Shown one piece after another: positions 1-10,149 of a stretch of DNA of 64,000 nt (its first letter is position 1; the number at the start of each line of letters is the position of its first letter). The notes beneath the pieces are model-generated. The model did no database searches. It saw nothing but the letters and a program-made list of their open reading frames with translations, and was not told the origin of the DNA. The stretch comes from Membranipora membranacea (lineage: Eukaryota > Bryozoa > Gymnolaemata > Cheilostomatida > Membraniporidae): positions 32,154,162-32,218,161 of the forward strand of contig OU612067.1 of NCBI GenBank assembly GCA_914767715.1. Reading direction: 5' to 3'. A program made the translations under genes and the position numbers.

Positions 1-1021
1 ACACGGAGCTTTGGCTTTGCTCTAGTTGTTGTGTTTCCCGTCTTGCTGTTTATTTCTTTACGCATATTTCTCGACCGCGTTAGCAATTCTTCCTTTGAGA
101 GGGACTTAAGCTGCACCTTAGAGGATGGATCTACCCTTGACACTTGAGACGTACTCTGTTCTTTACTGCGAATAATTCTCTTGTGCATGGCCTTTCGTTC
201 TTTTAAACATGGAGGACAGCGGGTAGACTGGGTCGTACTCTCAAGTATAACAGTGCAGCCAGTGGAGTATACTGCAGCTGATGCAATGTTCAAATTAGTA
301 TTACCTTGGCAGCTCTTACACTGCACCACTGCTTTTAATGTCTCTGAGGGAGATTTGTTGTCCCATGGTACGACTCTATCATTGATAGTCACAGTGACAG
401 ACTTAGTTTCTATATCGTAAACAACCTGCCTGGTTAGTTCCATCTTACCTGTCAACAGAGAAGATGTATGGGAATGGTCATAATTTAAATGGTCAAATTG
501 TTGATCAGGGTGAGCCACACAATAATATGAAAAGGTAATATGCTGCGTCATAGCCTAAGTTATGGACAGTCCACCAATGAGACACGGTGAGAACATACTT
601 GTACAATTCAATGTGCTCCAATATAGGCCTAAAAGTAAGTGTAAGGAAGTGTAAGTGCCGCCTCATTTATTATTTTTATCATGTCAGGTTACAATTTTAG
701 ACGGACCTCATCAACAGCCGTAGACTACCCAACTCGTTATTCCCATTATCTAATAGGCGAGTTTTGAGGTTCTGCCCCTCAAAAACTGACCAAGAGCAAG
801 ACAGTGCATCTGAACTTACTGTCTGGTCCATCACTCTTTGAACTTATGATTGCATAGCCAATGAGTTTAGAGTTGAGGCTGATCCTTGTGAATCCTAGCT
901 GCAATGCTTGATTATCTAGTCCATCCTCCCATCCACCTTCATCAGAGGTCTCCTTTGAAGTGACTGGAATAGGATAGTTGACTCTCTTCTTTCTCACTGT
1001 TAATTTGTTCTTGTATGGCAT
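1..1021 (-). CDS. Unidentified two-exon gene, 5' part (runs off left edge)
   Basis: The gene reads on the minus strand. Exon 1 runs from the ATG at 1021 to 820 and ends at a GTAAGT donor in phase 1. Exon 2 starts at 448 after a ...TTGACAG acceptor and stays open to the left edge, so the 3' end is missing. The join restores one codon cleanly. Exon 1 starts MPYKNKLTVRKKRVNYPIPV. Exon 2 contains CKSC and, about 45 residues later, RCPPCLKERKAM, followed by a basic, helix-prone Ser/Lys/Arg/Glu tail. From memory, a Cys-Cys motif followed by a basic helix occurs in several transposon-related invertebrate proteins, but I cannot name the family. Coding status is well supported by the open frame and phase match. 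The function is unknown. Confidence 0.6.
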
Positions 1022-1607
1022 GATGAAGTAATTTATCTGATCATCAAAATCATAAAATTAAGGAAAATGTGAGCAGAGAGTGACTTCCTGCCAAAAAGAA
1101 GTACAACTTGAGTTGCTGTAATAATTTTGATGAAATGTCCAATCAGCAAGAGCATGGTTGTGGAAACCCATTTATCAAGATGGGCTCTACTGCAAATTTC
1201 CTAAAGTGTTTGAACCTCTTGAAAAAAAACTAAACTAAGTAGCAGAGAGATATAGATAGCACTCAGTTATAGACCATGTTTCAAACTATAGTCTAGTTTT
1301 ACCTGGGACTCCAAAGCCCTCTCCTACTCATATGAGAAGGGAAAGTTCAACTGCAGACATGGCCATCAATTTGCCTCATCAGTCAAACGTGGTATGTTAT
1401 GCCTCCCTTTGTCACTTAGGTGTTAGAAAGGGCTTATTTAAGTACTTTCACTACTTTTATCTGGTCTGGATGGATGGATGGATTTTATTACTATCACTGA
1501 CAGCATTATTAAAAGAAAAAATGAGTCGCGAAATACAGTGTAATTGCTGGCACTTTGAATCAGCAAGAAAAAGCGAAGACACTTGGAATAAAAAATCAAA
1601 TCTCTGT
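1022..1607. other. Non-coding stretch
   Basis: AT-rich sequence upstream of the minus-strand gene. It would hold that gene's promoter, but I recognise no specific element. The short open frame on the plus strand around 1332-1628 has no recognisable content. Confidence 0.4.
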
Positions 1608-2373
1608 CTAAAAAAGTATTTCGTTTAAAATAAGAGTGATATGACGCAGAAAACAGTCTCTCCCCAGTGAGCTTCTATGTTTTACTGTACGGTATCTGCC
1701 AGATGGACATTTACTCAACAAATCATTGATGAAATGATCCTCATCGTGAATATAGCGTAAGGCCAGTGTTCGTGTCTGATTGTCCATCATGGTATAAATA
1801 TCGGGATGTTCAATGCCTAACTTAATAGCGTCCTTGAAAATTTTACACAGGCGTTGCTTGTCAGCAGCATACAAGCTTTTAAAAATAATGGGTAAGCAAT
1901 AGGAGATTCGTGATACAATAAAACTTTTAAAAAGCATATTTGATAGTGATTTAGAGCTTAAAAATACAAAATTCCTGACTACATACATCCTTTGAGAGGC
2001 GGTTGAAACTATACCATGCACATGATCATTAAAACGCAGCTTATCGTCAACTAATACACCAAGATATTTAACTTTATCACTAAAAGCAATAGCAGTATCG
2101 TTTAAAACAAGTGTAGGGGTAGAAGGTTTAACATATTGGGTGGATAGCATCATTTCCTGGGTCTTAGTAGGGTTTAATAAAAGATTTAAATCAGCACATT
2201 GTTTAGCAATTCTATGGATTTCATCAAAATAGGAGTTGAGATCTGATTGATTAGCTATGCAGCCTATGATGCAAGTGTCATCTGCGTACTTAATTATTGT
2301 AACATTACTCAGGTTTGAGGTAATCCGGTTTGTATATATGGAGAACAAAAGGGGAGACAGACAGCAGCCCTAA
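1608..2373 (-). mobile_element. LINE fragment, C-terminal half of reverse transcriptase (family A)
   Basis: A minus-strand frame of about 246 codons begins within the conserved GCCLSPLLFS segment. It carries the catalytic box YADDT, then the NPTKT and KYLGV motifs typical of non-LTR reverse transcriptases, and ends with a tail containing FINDLLSKCPSGRYRTV. Only the palm C-terminal half and thumb are present. The finger region and endonuclease are missing, and a TAG lies just upstream of GCC, so this is a 5'-truncated dead copy. A second fragment of the same family lies at 6711-9990 in opposite orientation. The motif pattern suggests a CR1/Rex1-like group, but the clade is not established. Confidence 0.85.
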
Positions 2374-2917
2374 GTTCCTCACATCGTTTTTAAATGGTGA
2401 ATGAATGATTTATTTTCAGTCTCTCTATCCCCCATCAAACATTTGCATTGGAATTATAATTCAATACCCTGCAAAAGTAGTTACTATTTATTACTAGCTG
2501 TCTCATCTACACTTGTGGTGATTTACATCATGATATATTGTCTCTGGGTGTCTGAATATACCATTGAGTAAAGATGTCAATTATTTTAATAATTTTCAAC
2601 TGGAGACACATATAAAAAGACTGAGGACTTAAAATGAATTTTAATGGAGGGACCATAATAGTACAACCCTTGGATACAGCCTCGTTAAGTCACAGGCTAC
2701 ATTTCGTTTCCACTCCCTCTCTGTACCTCCCTGATTACAGCCATGTGCCAATTTTGGCGCCAATGAAGTCATCGCCGATAGGCACAATGGAAAGAGCACA
2801 CTCTAAAGGGTATGTAATCAAAATTTCAGCCCGATCAGATAATTTGTTTCATCAATATCAGCATGTGAAATACAAAAACTGGAACCACTCATAGTGAAAA
2901 TAAATCTGTGAAAAGCT
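2374..2917. other. Unassigned sequence between LINE fragment and piggyBac relic
   Basis: No gene is recognised. The left terminus of the piggyBac element should lie here, flanked by TTAA, but I could not find a counterpart of its right-end terminal sequence. Confidence 0.35.
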
Positions 2918-3638
2918 ATGGCTGGTAGGCTTGATGCTAGTGATTTTGCAAGAGGTTTAGAGGTACTAGATGATGATGGAAGGTATCAATATAGCTCAGA
3001 ATCAGCATCCAGTGGGTCAGAGAGTGAGGACCACTGGAATAGAGCCCTGAATGATAGAATAGAGGAGTCAGAGGAGGAGAGAGACCACAACAATGCAGAA
3101 GAAGAAAATATTGAAAATGTGAACAACAACAGACCTACTACTAGCAGTCCTACACATGAGAGTGACTCTCATGAAGATGACTTATATGACAGACTAACAT
3201 TATCTCCTATATTTAGTAGATCAGAGAGTGCTAGTAGCAGATCACCATCACCACCAGGTCCTAGACCCAGTACTAGTAGGCCTAGAGGCAGGAGGGGCAC
3301 TTTTGCAGGTACAGGTCGAAGAGGTACTACTAGGTGGAAGGGGTACTAGTGCAAGGGGGAGAGGAAGGGGTAGGGGAAGAGGGCGCCCCCAAGTTAGACC
3401 AACCAGGGACTCAGGTGTAGGGAATGATAGTGAGTGGACTGAAGTTGATCAAAACTTCCTTCCTGAGAGGGGCTTCCCTTTCTTCTCCGATGATGTAACC
3501 AACATTCCTGCAACACTCGATACTGGTACACTTACCGAACCGATAGACTTCTTCAGTCTCTATTTAGATGATGACATTGTCAATCATACACCAAATCCTA
3601 CCAAAGACTCATTCCTTTCTAAGTTTGTTTTGTTTTAA
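2918..3638 (+). pseudogene. piggyBac transposase N-terminal region, frameshifted
   Basis: The frame opens at an ATG (MAGRLDASDFARGLEVLDDD) with the acidic, serine-rich leader usual in piggyBac-family transposases. It shifts frame within an Arg/Gly-rich tract around 3300-3345. The second frame continues through an RGRGRGRGR run and a WTEVDQNFLP...TLTEPIDFFSLYLDDDIV segment. The last part matches the conserved start of the family domain (pfam DDE_Tnp_1_7: a TPLDFFSLYF-like motif followed by an acidic run). It stops at 3638, before any of the catalytic aspartates. The frameshift could also be a small intron, but no good splice pair is evident. Confidence 0.7.
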
Positions 3639-3806
3639 TTGGAGCTTTTCATCCGAAAATGCTTACAATAGATAAAAATCTTTGTTTGAAAGAATATTAA
3701 TGGCAAACTAAAGATGTCCTTTGGTAGATTAAAAAATATTCAAAAAGTAAAAGCTTTAAAAGACATGGACTACTACTCGCTATATTTAGGATTTGCTAAA
3801 ATAAAG

Positions 3807-5250
3807 TCACTGCGTTTTACCGTTCTTGTTTTGGTAAAATATAAAAACAGACTGGGAGCTGGATGAACGCTTTGGTCTACTAGCTTGTTTGATTCTCATT
3901 CTAGACCTCGCTTCATAGCATTCTGTTTCATTGTATATGATGCGTAGTGCTAGTTTTTGACATTTCTCTATTTCTGCTCTCTGTTGCTCAGTAGTGAAGG
4001 GGAACCAGGCTGCAGCTGCATGGCTAATCGTTAGTATGATTTGTGATTTATACATATGTATAAGAGAGCCCTGGTCTACACCTGACTGTTTGAGAACAAG
4101 CAGGCCGTGTATCTTTCAATTGGTCGACTTGCGTCTCTCTGCGATGTGGTCCGAGAATGACAGGTGAGAGTCGATGGTGACGCCGAGTAGCTTACTAGAG
4201 GTGACATTTTCTATGCCGGAGCCATCGATTGTGAGGTGATTTTGTTTTCTGTGTGTTAAGCCTCACCTTATTAGCCATTGCCCAATCAGAACACTGATTC
4301 ACAAGTTCTTGGCCTATGTTCGGTACAACAAACTCAACAGATGCTTTTGTATTGCAGATGGTATTAGTATTTAATATAGTATTTAATGGTATATAGTAGA
4401 TGGTATATAGTATTTAATAGTCGTTCCGTGTTGAGGTACGCCGACGTTGTTCTTCAAGTATGTAGAGGTGGTGTTATGTTGCCGAATGGCTACACAGTGC
4501 TGACGATCTTGCAGATAGTGTGCTACTAAGGCTATTGATTCCTCAGACACATCTAGGGATTTCAGTTTTGACAATAATATCGAGTGGTCCATTAAGTCAA
4601 ACGCCTTGCTGAATTCATAGAGGACTAGCTGCATGCCGATGTTTTTGCTATCATCTAGAGATTTTGTGACGTCATCAAGTACACTTACTAAAGCTTCAGT
4701 ACACCCGACACCTTGCCTGTAAGCATCCTGATTGTCTTCTAGTTTAGGTGTTAGTTGCTGTCAGAGTGTTCTACAAATAAATGTTTCTACTACTTTGCCA
4801 ATATGCCATAGCAGCGATATTGGTCTATAGTCTTTGCAGGTGGCAGCGGATCTTGTTTTCGGGATTGGGGTGATTTCTGCTCTCTTGTATAGCATCGGGA
4901 ATTTACATTGCTGCAGAGTTTTGTTTACAGTGATGGTGATAGGTATACAAAGGTCCTCTGCACAATTAGTTATCCACGGCGGATAGTCTTGGCTGTGGAC
5001 AGCTTTTCCCGCGTTGATATTTTTCAGTGCTGATTTAACTAGCCCAATGGATATAACCTCGGCTTTATGACTGGTAGGGGGTATTATTACGGTAGGCTGG
5101 GGTTGATCACCGGCTATGTTGTTATAGTAGGAGTTCAGATTACAAGCGAACTGATTTTGTGTGCAGAGATCACCATCGATGATGTAATTGGATTGTGGGT
5201 CAGATTTTGTGGTGGGGTCGAGAGACTATTTATCACAACAGACACATCTA
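3807..5250 (-). mobile_element. LINE fragment (family B) inserted antisense in the piggyBac relic
   Basis: Reading the minus strand from about 5060 down gives PPWITNCAEDLC, then PMLYKRAEITPIPK, DYRPISLL, ED..DAYRQG and LVLYEFSKAFDLMDHSILLSKL. These are consecutive reverse-transcriptase motifs up to catalytic motif A. After a gap made of short TATTTAATAG-like repeats at about 4360-4420, the frame resumes with KLLGVTIDSHLSFSDHI and a thumb containing LKLALRI-type residues (about 4250-3807). The YADD box has been lost in the internal gap, and in-frame stops are present. The family differs from the LINE at 1608-2373. Confidence 0.8.
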
Positions 5251-5409
5251 TCAGGAACCATCAGAGCTAATAGAATCCCGCAAGTAATCAAAAACACTAG
5301 GTTTGTTTGATTATTAGATACTAATGATATGTTGTATGTCGTGTATTGCACAGCTGACATTAGAAAGCTGCCAGCTTGATCCATTGCTATTTTATATTAG
5401 AGAAGCAAC

Positions 5410-6347
5410 ATGTTTACTTTTACTCCTCAGTTCATCACCTATTTTTTCTCTATTCACAACGTGCCGAAGGAAGAAGCTAAAGCATGGTCTAATGCTCACG
5501 ATGATGTGATGTTGGTCAAATATGCTGACAAGAAATACCTCCATCTCCTCAGCACTCTCCATCCTCATACATTCAAGACTGTGAAGGGTAAACGAAAACC
5601 TACGACTGTTGTAAACAACAACACTTCAATGGGTGAAGTTGACAAATCAGACCAGGTAACTTTCATTCTCTCTTCCGTGTCAGACAAAATGCGACGGGGA
5701 CAATAGTGAGTTTCTTAGGCTAAGGAGAATTAGTTCTTCTGTAAATATGGGTATCGTTGAAAACTTGCTAACTTTATTATTTTCAGCTTCTTCATCCATA
5801 TGACTGTACCAGGAAGTCTCTGAAGTGGTACAGAAAACTCGCACTTCACCTGCTGCAAAGACCCATGCTCAACTCTCACATCCTGTACCGTAAAGCTAGA
5901 GGGTCACTGACTTACAAGCAGTATCAAGAACAACTCATAAGTAGTCTACTGTACCCTGATGTCCGAGATGAACCACCTGTAGCAATATCTGTACCAAAAC
6001 ACTCAGCTTTAACTAGACTCAATACGAATCATTATCTGGCCGAGGTGCCATATAACGCTCAGCGAAAGCGCTGGCTGTATAAGAAGTGTGTGGTTTGTAT
6101 GAAGAAGTCAGAAAAGGGTAAAAGGCCAGTAGACGCTAGGTTTATGTGTAGCCAGTGTGTTGGGGAGCCAGGACTTTGTGCTGCTCCATGTTTCAGAGTG
6201 TATCATACGAAACTTGACTTCGCAGCTCGAATTACTCTCAGACCGAAATTGTTGAGACATAATAATAAGTTTTCCTATTTTCAAATGCCGTACAATGGTT
6301 ACTTTATACCATATAAGGACTTGTTTGCTTTATTTTGTACTTTTTAG
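5410..6347 (+). pseudogene. piggyBac transposase C-terminal region with a GT-AG intron and Cys-rich domain
   Basis: The 5' piece reads DKKYLHLLSTLHPHTF and then MGEVDKSDQ, the conserved segment carrying the third catalytic Asp. At 5656 the frame meets a GTAACT donor. Removing 5656-5786 (131 bp, ending TTATTTTCAG) joins SDQ to LLHPYDCTRKSLKWYRKLAL in phase 0, exactly the expected piggyBac continuation. The rest (5787-6347) includes the HLLQ..MLNSHILYRKA helix and a C-terminal Cys-rich domain with CVVC, CSQC, C and CFRVYH, as in PGBD-type zinc-binding tails. The N-terminal and catalytic portions are not contiguous with it, so as it stands this is a fragment. Confidence 0.8.
5656..5786 (+). other. 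Intron inside the piggyBac transposase
   Basis: It begins GTAACT and ends with a pyrimidine-rich TTATTATTTTCAG. Excision joins GACCAG to CTTCTTCATCC and restores the conserved SDQLLHPYD sequence. The retained intron contains an in-frame stop, so splicing would be needed for translation. Confidence 0.8.
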
Positions 6348-6639
6348 TTGAAGGTATTCTCAGGAACTCAGAACCCCCCCCCCCCCTTTTTTTTACCAAC
6401 ATTCGTTGTAGTTGGATCTGACAATCTCCAGTGTCAATCACATGTATGTACAGTGATCTCATAAGTTGTAAAAAATAAATTTATAGTGAAGTTGTAGATA
6501 ATTCTGTTCTGAACACAATGCAAGTTATTTGAATCAATTATCTTGGATATTTCAGATTTTATAGCCGCTTTTGTCCGCACACGTCTAAAAAACGTCAAAT
6601 TTCGAAAATCGCTCTGGGCATGAAGTATACAATTGAGTC

Positions 6640-6657
6640 TGGGACTGAAAGGGTTAA
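6640..6657 (+). repeat. piggyBac right terminus and TTAA target site
   Basis: The sequence GGGACTGAAAGGG abuts TTAA (6654-6657). Read from outside inwards this is TTAACCCTTTCAGTCCC, a piggyBac-type end. Family-B LINE and piggyBac sequence lie to the left, and LINE family A begins to the right within about 60 bp. Confidence 0.65.
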
Positions 6658-7042
6658 CCACTATACAATGTCTCACTACAACTGTGACAAGTTTCATCGA
6701 CGAGAAGGCATCCAACTAGGCAAGGTGTCTCTTCCTTCTCATCAGCTTTCAACACTATATCTGTTCCAGACCTCATTGCGCAATTGTCTCATCTCGACTC
6801 CAATGCCACTCAGTGGAGATATCGCTTTCTTACCAACAGAGTACAAAGAACAATAGTAGATGGCATAATATCTAATCATATCTCATCAAACACTGGAACA
6901 CCCCAGGGGTGTTGTTCATGTCCACTTTTGTTTTCTCTATATACTAATCAGATTACCTCAAGCGTGAGTAATATTACTGTAATCAAATATGCAGACGACA
7001 CCTGCAATATCTGCTGCATTGGCAATCAGTCTGATATAAATA

Positions 7043-7066
7043 GGGGAGACCGGGGTAAGTTGAGCA
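7043..7066 (+). repeat. Left terminal inverted repeat of pogo/Tigger element 1
   Basis: It is 24 bp long, perfectly complementary to 9430-9453, and preceded by TA. Confidence 0.93.
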
Positions 7067-7381
7067 TCCCCCCTTTGGACAGCACATGCTTGTTTTTGTT
7101 TTGTTATGATGACCTAATTATGATGTCACTTTCATAATATTTAGGTCAGCAGATACTCAGCAGCAAGAGGCACAAGGTAAGATGGCTACAACAAAAAAAC
7201 TGAAAAATGCGCTTTCAAAGTCAAAACTATCCCACATGGGGTGGACTACTGTATCCACTGCTGTAAAGATACTCTCTTCAAAGATTAGACATCCTTCAAG
7301 AAGACTCTGAATGACATTACAATACAATACAATACAATCAATTTTTTTTTCTCACCTGTCAAAATAATTTATAATGACCCA

Positions 7382-7442
7382 TTGGGGTAAGTTGAGCAAT
7401 CATCAATTGGGGCAAGTTGAGCAGCGTGCTCAATTTACCCCA
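7382..7442. promoter_or_regulatory. Subterminal copies of the TIR motif
   Basis: Three extra copies of the TIR core lie here: TTGGGGTAAGTTGAGCA, TTGGGGCAAGTTGAGCA and, inverted, TGCTCAATTTACCCCA. They lie just upstream of the transposase frame. Repeats of the terminal motif inside the end are typical transposase-binding sites, so these could serve as binding or autoregulatory sites. That role is inferred. Confidence 0.6.
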
Positions 7443-7704
7443 TACTATACAATGTATTGAATTTGTTTTGTTGTTGTGGTATTTTTGTTGTAGGAGATAC
7501 TATGGTGAGGAAATACAAGAGAAAGACTGATAGAGGTGCTTGCCCCAAAGCCCTGGGCGCAGCCCGTCATGACTGCAAAGAATGACTCTGACAAGGTGGG
7601 TGGAGCAAAGTTCCGAACTGTTGTGAGTGTGTTGCGCGCCAATAAGCACTGCTTTTAGTTGTAAGCTACAGTCTCTTGAGGAAAGCTACATTAAATACAT
7701 TTAA

Positions 7705-9362
7705 ATGCTGATTATTTTATTTAGATATGTGACGAAAAAGTCTGCAGAAGCCGAAGGAACCGGGAGTGTGTCAACAGGGTACGCTGCAGTGGGGGAAAAA
7801 CAGCATGTTCTACCGTTCAGCATGGAAGAAGATTTGGCCAAACAGCTAGCCACCCTGGCTGACATGTTTTACGATGTGTCTATCGAGCAATGCAGAAAGA
7901 TGGCGTACACCATGGCCGTTGCCAATAAGATCGACATCCCATCAAACTGGAAGGATCTGGAAATTGCTGGCTATGACTGGTATTTGGGCTTTCGGAAGAG
8001 ACATAAATTATCAATCAGAACACCTGAGGCAACTTCAATGGCCAGAGCAACTGCATTCAACAAAACAACAGTCAAAGAGTTCTTTGATAACTTGGTGCAG
8101 GTCAAAAACAACCACACATTTCCCCTTGAACAAATTTTCAACATGGATGAGACTGGATGCACAACCGTACAGAAACCAAAGCAGGTATTGGCTCGTCAAG
8201 GCCAGAAACAGGTTGGAAGTATCACTACAGCTGAGCGGGGGGGGAGCTGACAACGGTGGTTTGCACAGTCAGTGCCAGTGGCAACCACCTCCTTCCTATG
8301 TTCATATTTCCACGCGTAAACATGTAGCACCACTTCATGTTTGGCGGGATGCCCGGAGCAAAAGGAAGTGCGTCAAAGAGCGGGTGGATGACAGTGGAGA
8401 TCTTTGCAAAGGAGTACCTGGATCATCTCATTTCTCATTCAAACTGCACCAAGGAGAATCCTATTCTTTTGATTCTTCACAACCACGGCTCCCATGTCAG
8501 AATTCAGGCTGTTCAGAAGGCGAAAGACAACGGCATCACCCTCCTTACCATCCCCCCTCACACTAGCCACAAACTACAGCCTCTCGATATATCAGTTTAT
8601 GGAGCTTTCAAGGGCTACTTCAACAAAGCCATGGATGATTGGATACGCATCGGCAACATGAGTCAGCTGGTGAAGTATGCCATGCTAAACTCGATGACAC
8701 CGAGAAACATCACCGCTGGCTTCGAAAAAGCCGGCATCTACCCTATAAATACTGAAGTTTTTCAGGATTCTGATTTCGTGGCAGCAGAGCTCACTAATCG
8801 TCCCGATCCAGCCATTGAACACCAACCTGAGATAGAAGAGCAATCGACCACATCAGAAGTCATTGCCATCAGACACGATGCCACACCCTCTTCAAGTGGG
8901 GGTCAACGAAGTGGGAATTATGTGTCCCCATCAGATTTATTTCCTCCGCCCAAAGCTCCACCCAGAAAGCCAACATCAAAGGGAAGGAAGCGTGGAAAAA
9001 CTATAGTTCTCACCGATACACCTGTCAAGGAAGCGCTTGAGCAAGCGGCCAGAGAGAGAGCAATGCCCAAGACCAAGCCCAAAAGAAAAGAAATCCAACT
9101 ACCAGCCCAGGCCTCGGATTCCGAAACCGAAGCGGACACTCCCCCGCTGACTGATGAAGAGGAAGAGGAAGGTGGCTGGGAAGAAACCGAATATATTCAA
9201 GAAATTGTGGCAGTGGTCACAATGGTGGAGTCCGATGGCGACCTATTTGTGTCATATCTCAGGAGAGTGAGCGGTTGCACATTCAACAGCGCAGCGAACG
9301 ATGAGGGCTGGGTGAAGGACAAAGATGTGGTCGAGGAGTTACCCCAGCCGAACATATTATAA
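7705..9362 (+). pseudogene. pogo/Tigger (CENP-B/DDE_1) transposase, inactivated
   Basis: The first frame (7705-8250) holds a helix-turn-helix CENP-B-type region (LADMFYDVSIEQCRKMAY... GYDWYLGFRKRHKLSIRTPE) and the first catalytic motif NMDETG. At about 8236 a run of eight G breaks the frame. A continuation in the second frame reads TVVCTVSASGNHLLP...FPRVNM, followed by a TAG. The frame from 8337 carries SKSGWMT, ILLILHNHGSHV, PPHTSHKLQPLDISVYGAFKGY and GFEKAGIYPIN, then an acidic tail and a terminal SYLRRVSG...LPQPN module. The second catalytic Asp, expected in LLLLDNH, is His here, while the third (QPLD) is kept. The frameshift, stop and Asp-to-His change together imply no activity. Confidence 0.9.
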
Positions 9363-9429
9363 CATTCTGATTACTTGCTTTACAAAATATTACTCTATCT
9401 ATGGTGTGTCCTAGTTGAAAAAAAAAACG

Positions 9430-9453
9430 TGCTCAACTTACCCCGGTCTCCCC
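9430..9453 (-). repeat. Right terminal inverted repeat of pogo/Tigger element 1
   Basis: It is 24 bp long, a perfect complement of 7043-7066, and followed by TA. Confidence 0.93.
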
Positions 9454-10149
9454 TACTTATTTTCTGAACAATGATGATTTAAATTTTTTATTAAGTACAA
9501 CTAAGACCAAAGAGATTCTGTTCTCAACCCAGCATGTTAAACCCCATACCCCTACCCTTGTATTGAATGGAACAGAAATTGAAATTGTCTGATAAAGTTA
9601 GAAACCTTGGTGTAACAGTGGATCAGGATTTGAGATTTCTTGAGCATGTACAATCAGTGGTTACAACAGCAGCTAGAAGAATGTATATTGTGAAGAATTT
9701 TGTGTATTTTAGCTCTAAACCTCTAGCCAATATGTTATTCAAAAGCTTTATCATATCCCTCATCTCCTATTGTTTACCTTTTTTTTTTTTGTATCTGTGC
9801 CAGTGATAAAAAGGCTATCAGAAAAATGTTTTTAAAGATTGTTCTAAACTTGGTAATGAGTATCACGACATAGATTTACACATTCAGAAACTCACTAAAA
9901 CACTTGCCATCAAATACATATAGGACAATGATCATTTAATCAATGAATTATTGAGTCATTGCCCTCCAGAAGATATTTAACTGTTAAATATAGAGGAGCA
10001 TGGGGCGTTCTATGTTGGAAGTTTTAGATAATTTCAATCAATTGAAGCGAAAATATAAAATAAAATACAAAGCTTGGATTCCCTTCATTCAGTAAATGGC
10101 AACGGTTTATTGTTGGATTAGGAAATATTGAGGGTGATAATCATCATTA

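Larger units (their letters stand above)
2918..6653 (+). mobile_element. piggyBac-like transposon relic with right end at a TTAA site
   Basis: The element is defined by an acidic N-terminal transposase piece (2918-3638), a C-terminal piece (5410-6347) and a right terminus reading TGGGACTGAAAGGG directly followed by TTAA at 6654-6657. TTAA is the obligate piggyBac target and the end resembles piggyBac-type terminal repeats. The catalytic core between the two pieces is absent. Its place is taken by an antisense LINE of another family (about 3807-5250). The left terminus was not found, so the true start may lie upstream of 2918. The element cannot encode a working transposase. Confidence 0.75.
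7043..9453 (+). mobile_element. pogo/Tigger-type DNA transposon (element 1) with perfect 24-bp TIRs and TA duplication
   Basis: The left end begins GGGGAGACCGGGGTAAGTTG (7043-7066) and the right end 9430-9453 is its exact reverse complement over 24 bp. Both are flanked by TA (7041-7042 and 9454-9455), the target duplication of the Tc1/mariner-pogo superfamily. The 2,411-bp element carries one CENP-B-like transposase gene and sits inside the reverse transcriptase of LINE family A, so it is younger than that LINE. Perfect TIRs suggest recent activity, yet the transposase is damaged. Confidence 0.93.
6711..9990 (+). mobile_element. LINE family A fragment, split by a pogo/Tigger insertion
   Basis: The plus-strand frame from about 6739 reads FSSAFNTISVPDLIAQLSHL (motif A region), then TNRVQRTIV, NTGTPQGCC and IKYADDTCN, reaching IGNQSDIN at 7040. 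The pogo/Tigger element 7043-9453 interrupts at that point. The LINE resumes at 9456 with LNNDDLNFLLSTTKTKEILFSTQHVKP, KVRNLGVTVDQD and a thumb region that decays after about 9800. Several stops and frameshifts occur on the distal side. It is the same family as 1608-2373, with near-identical motifs such as NQSDxN...LLxxTKTxExxxSTQxVKPxTPTLVLN. Confidence 0.85.

Noticed and set aside
7874-8566. 230-residue ORF overlapping the pogo transposase
   Set aside because: Out-of-frame shadow of the transposase. All recognisable motifs lie in the other frames.
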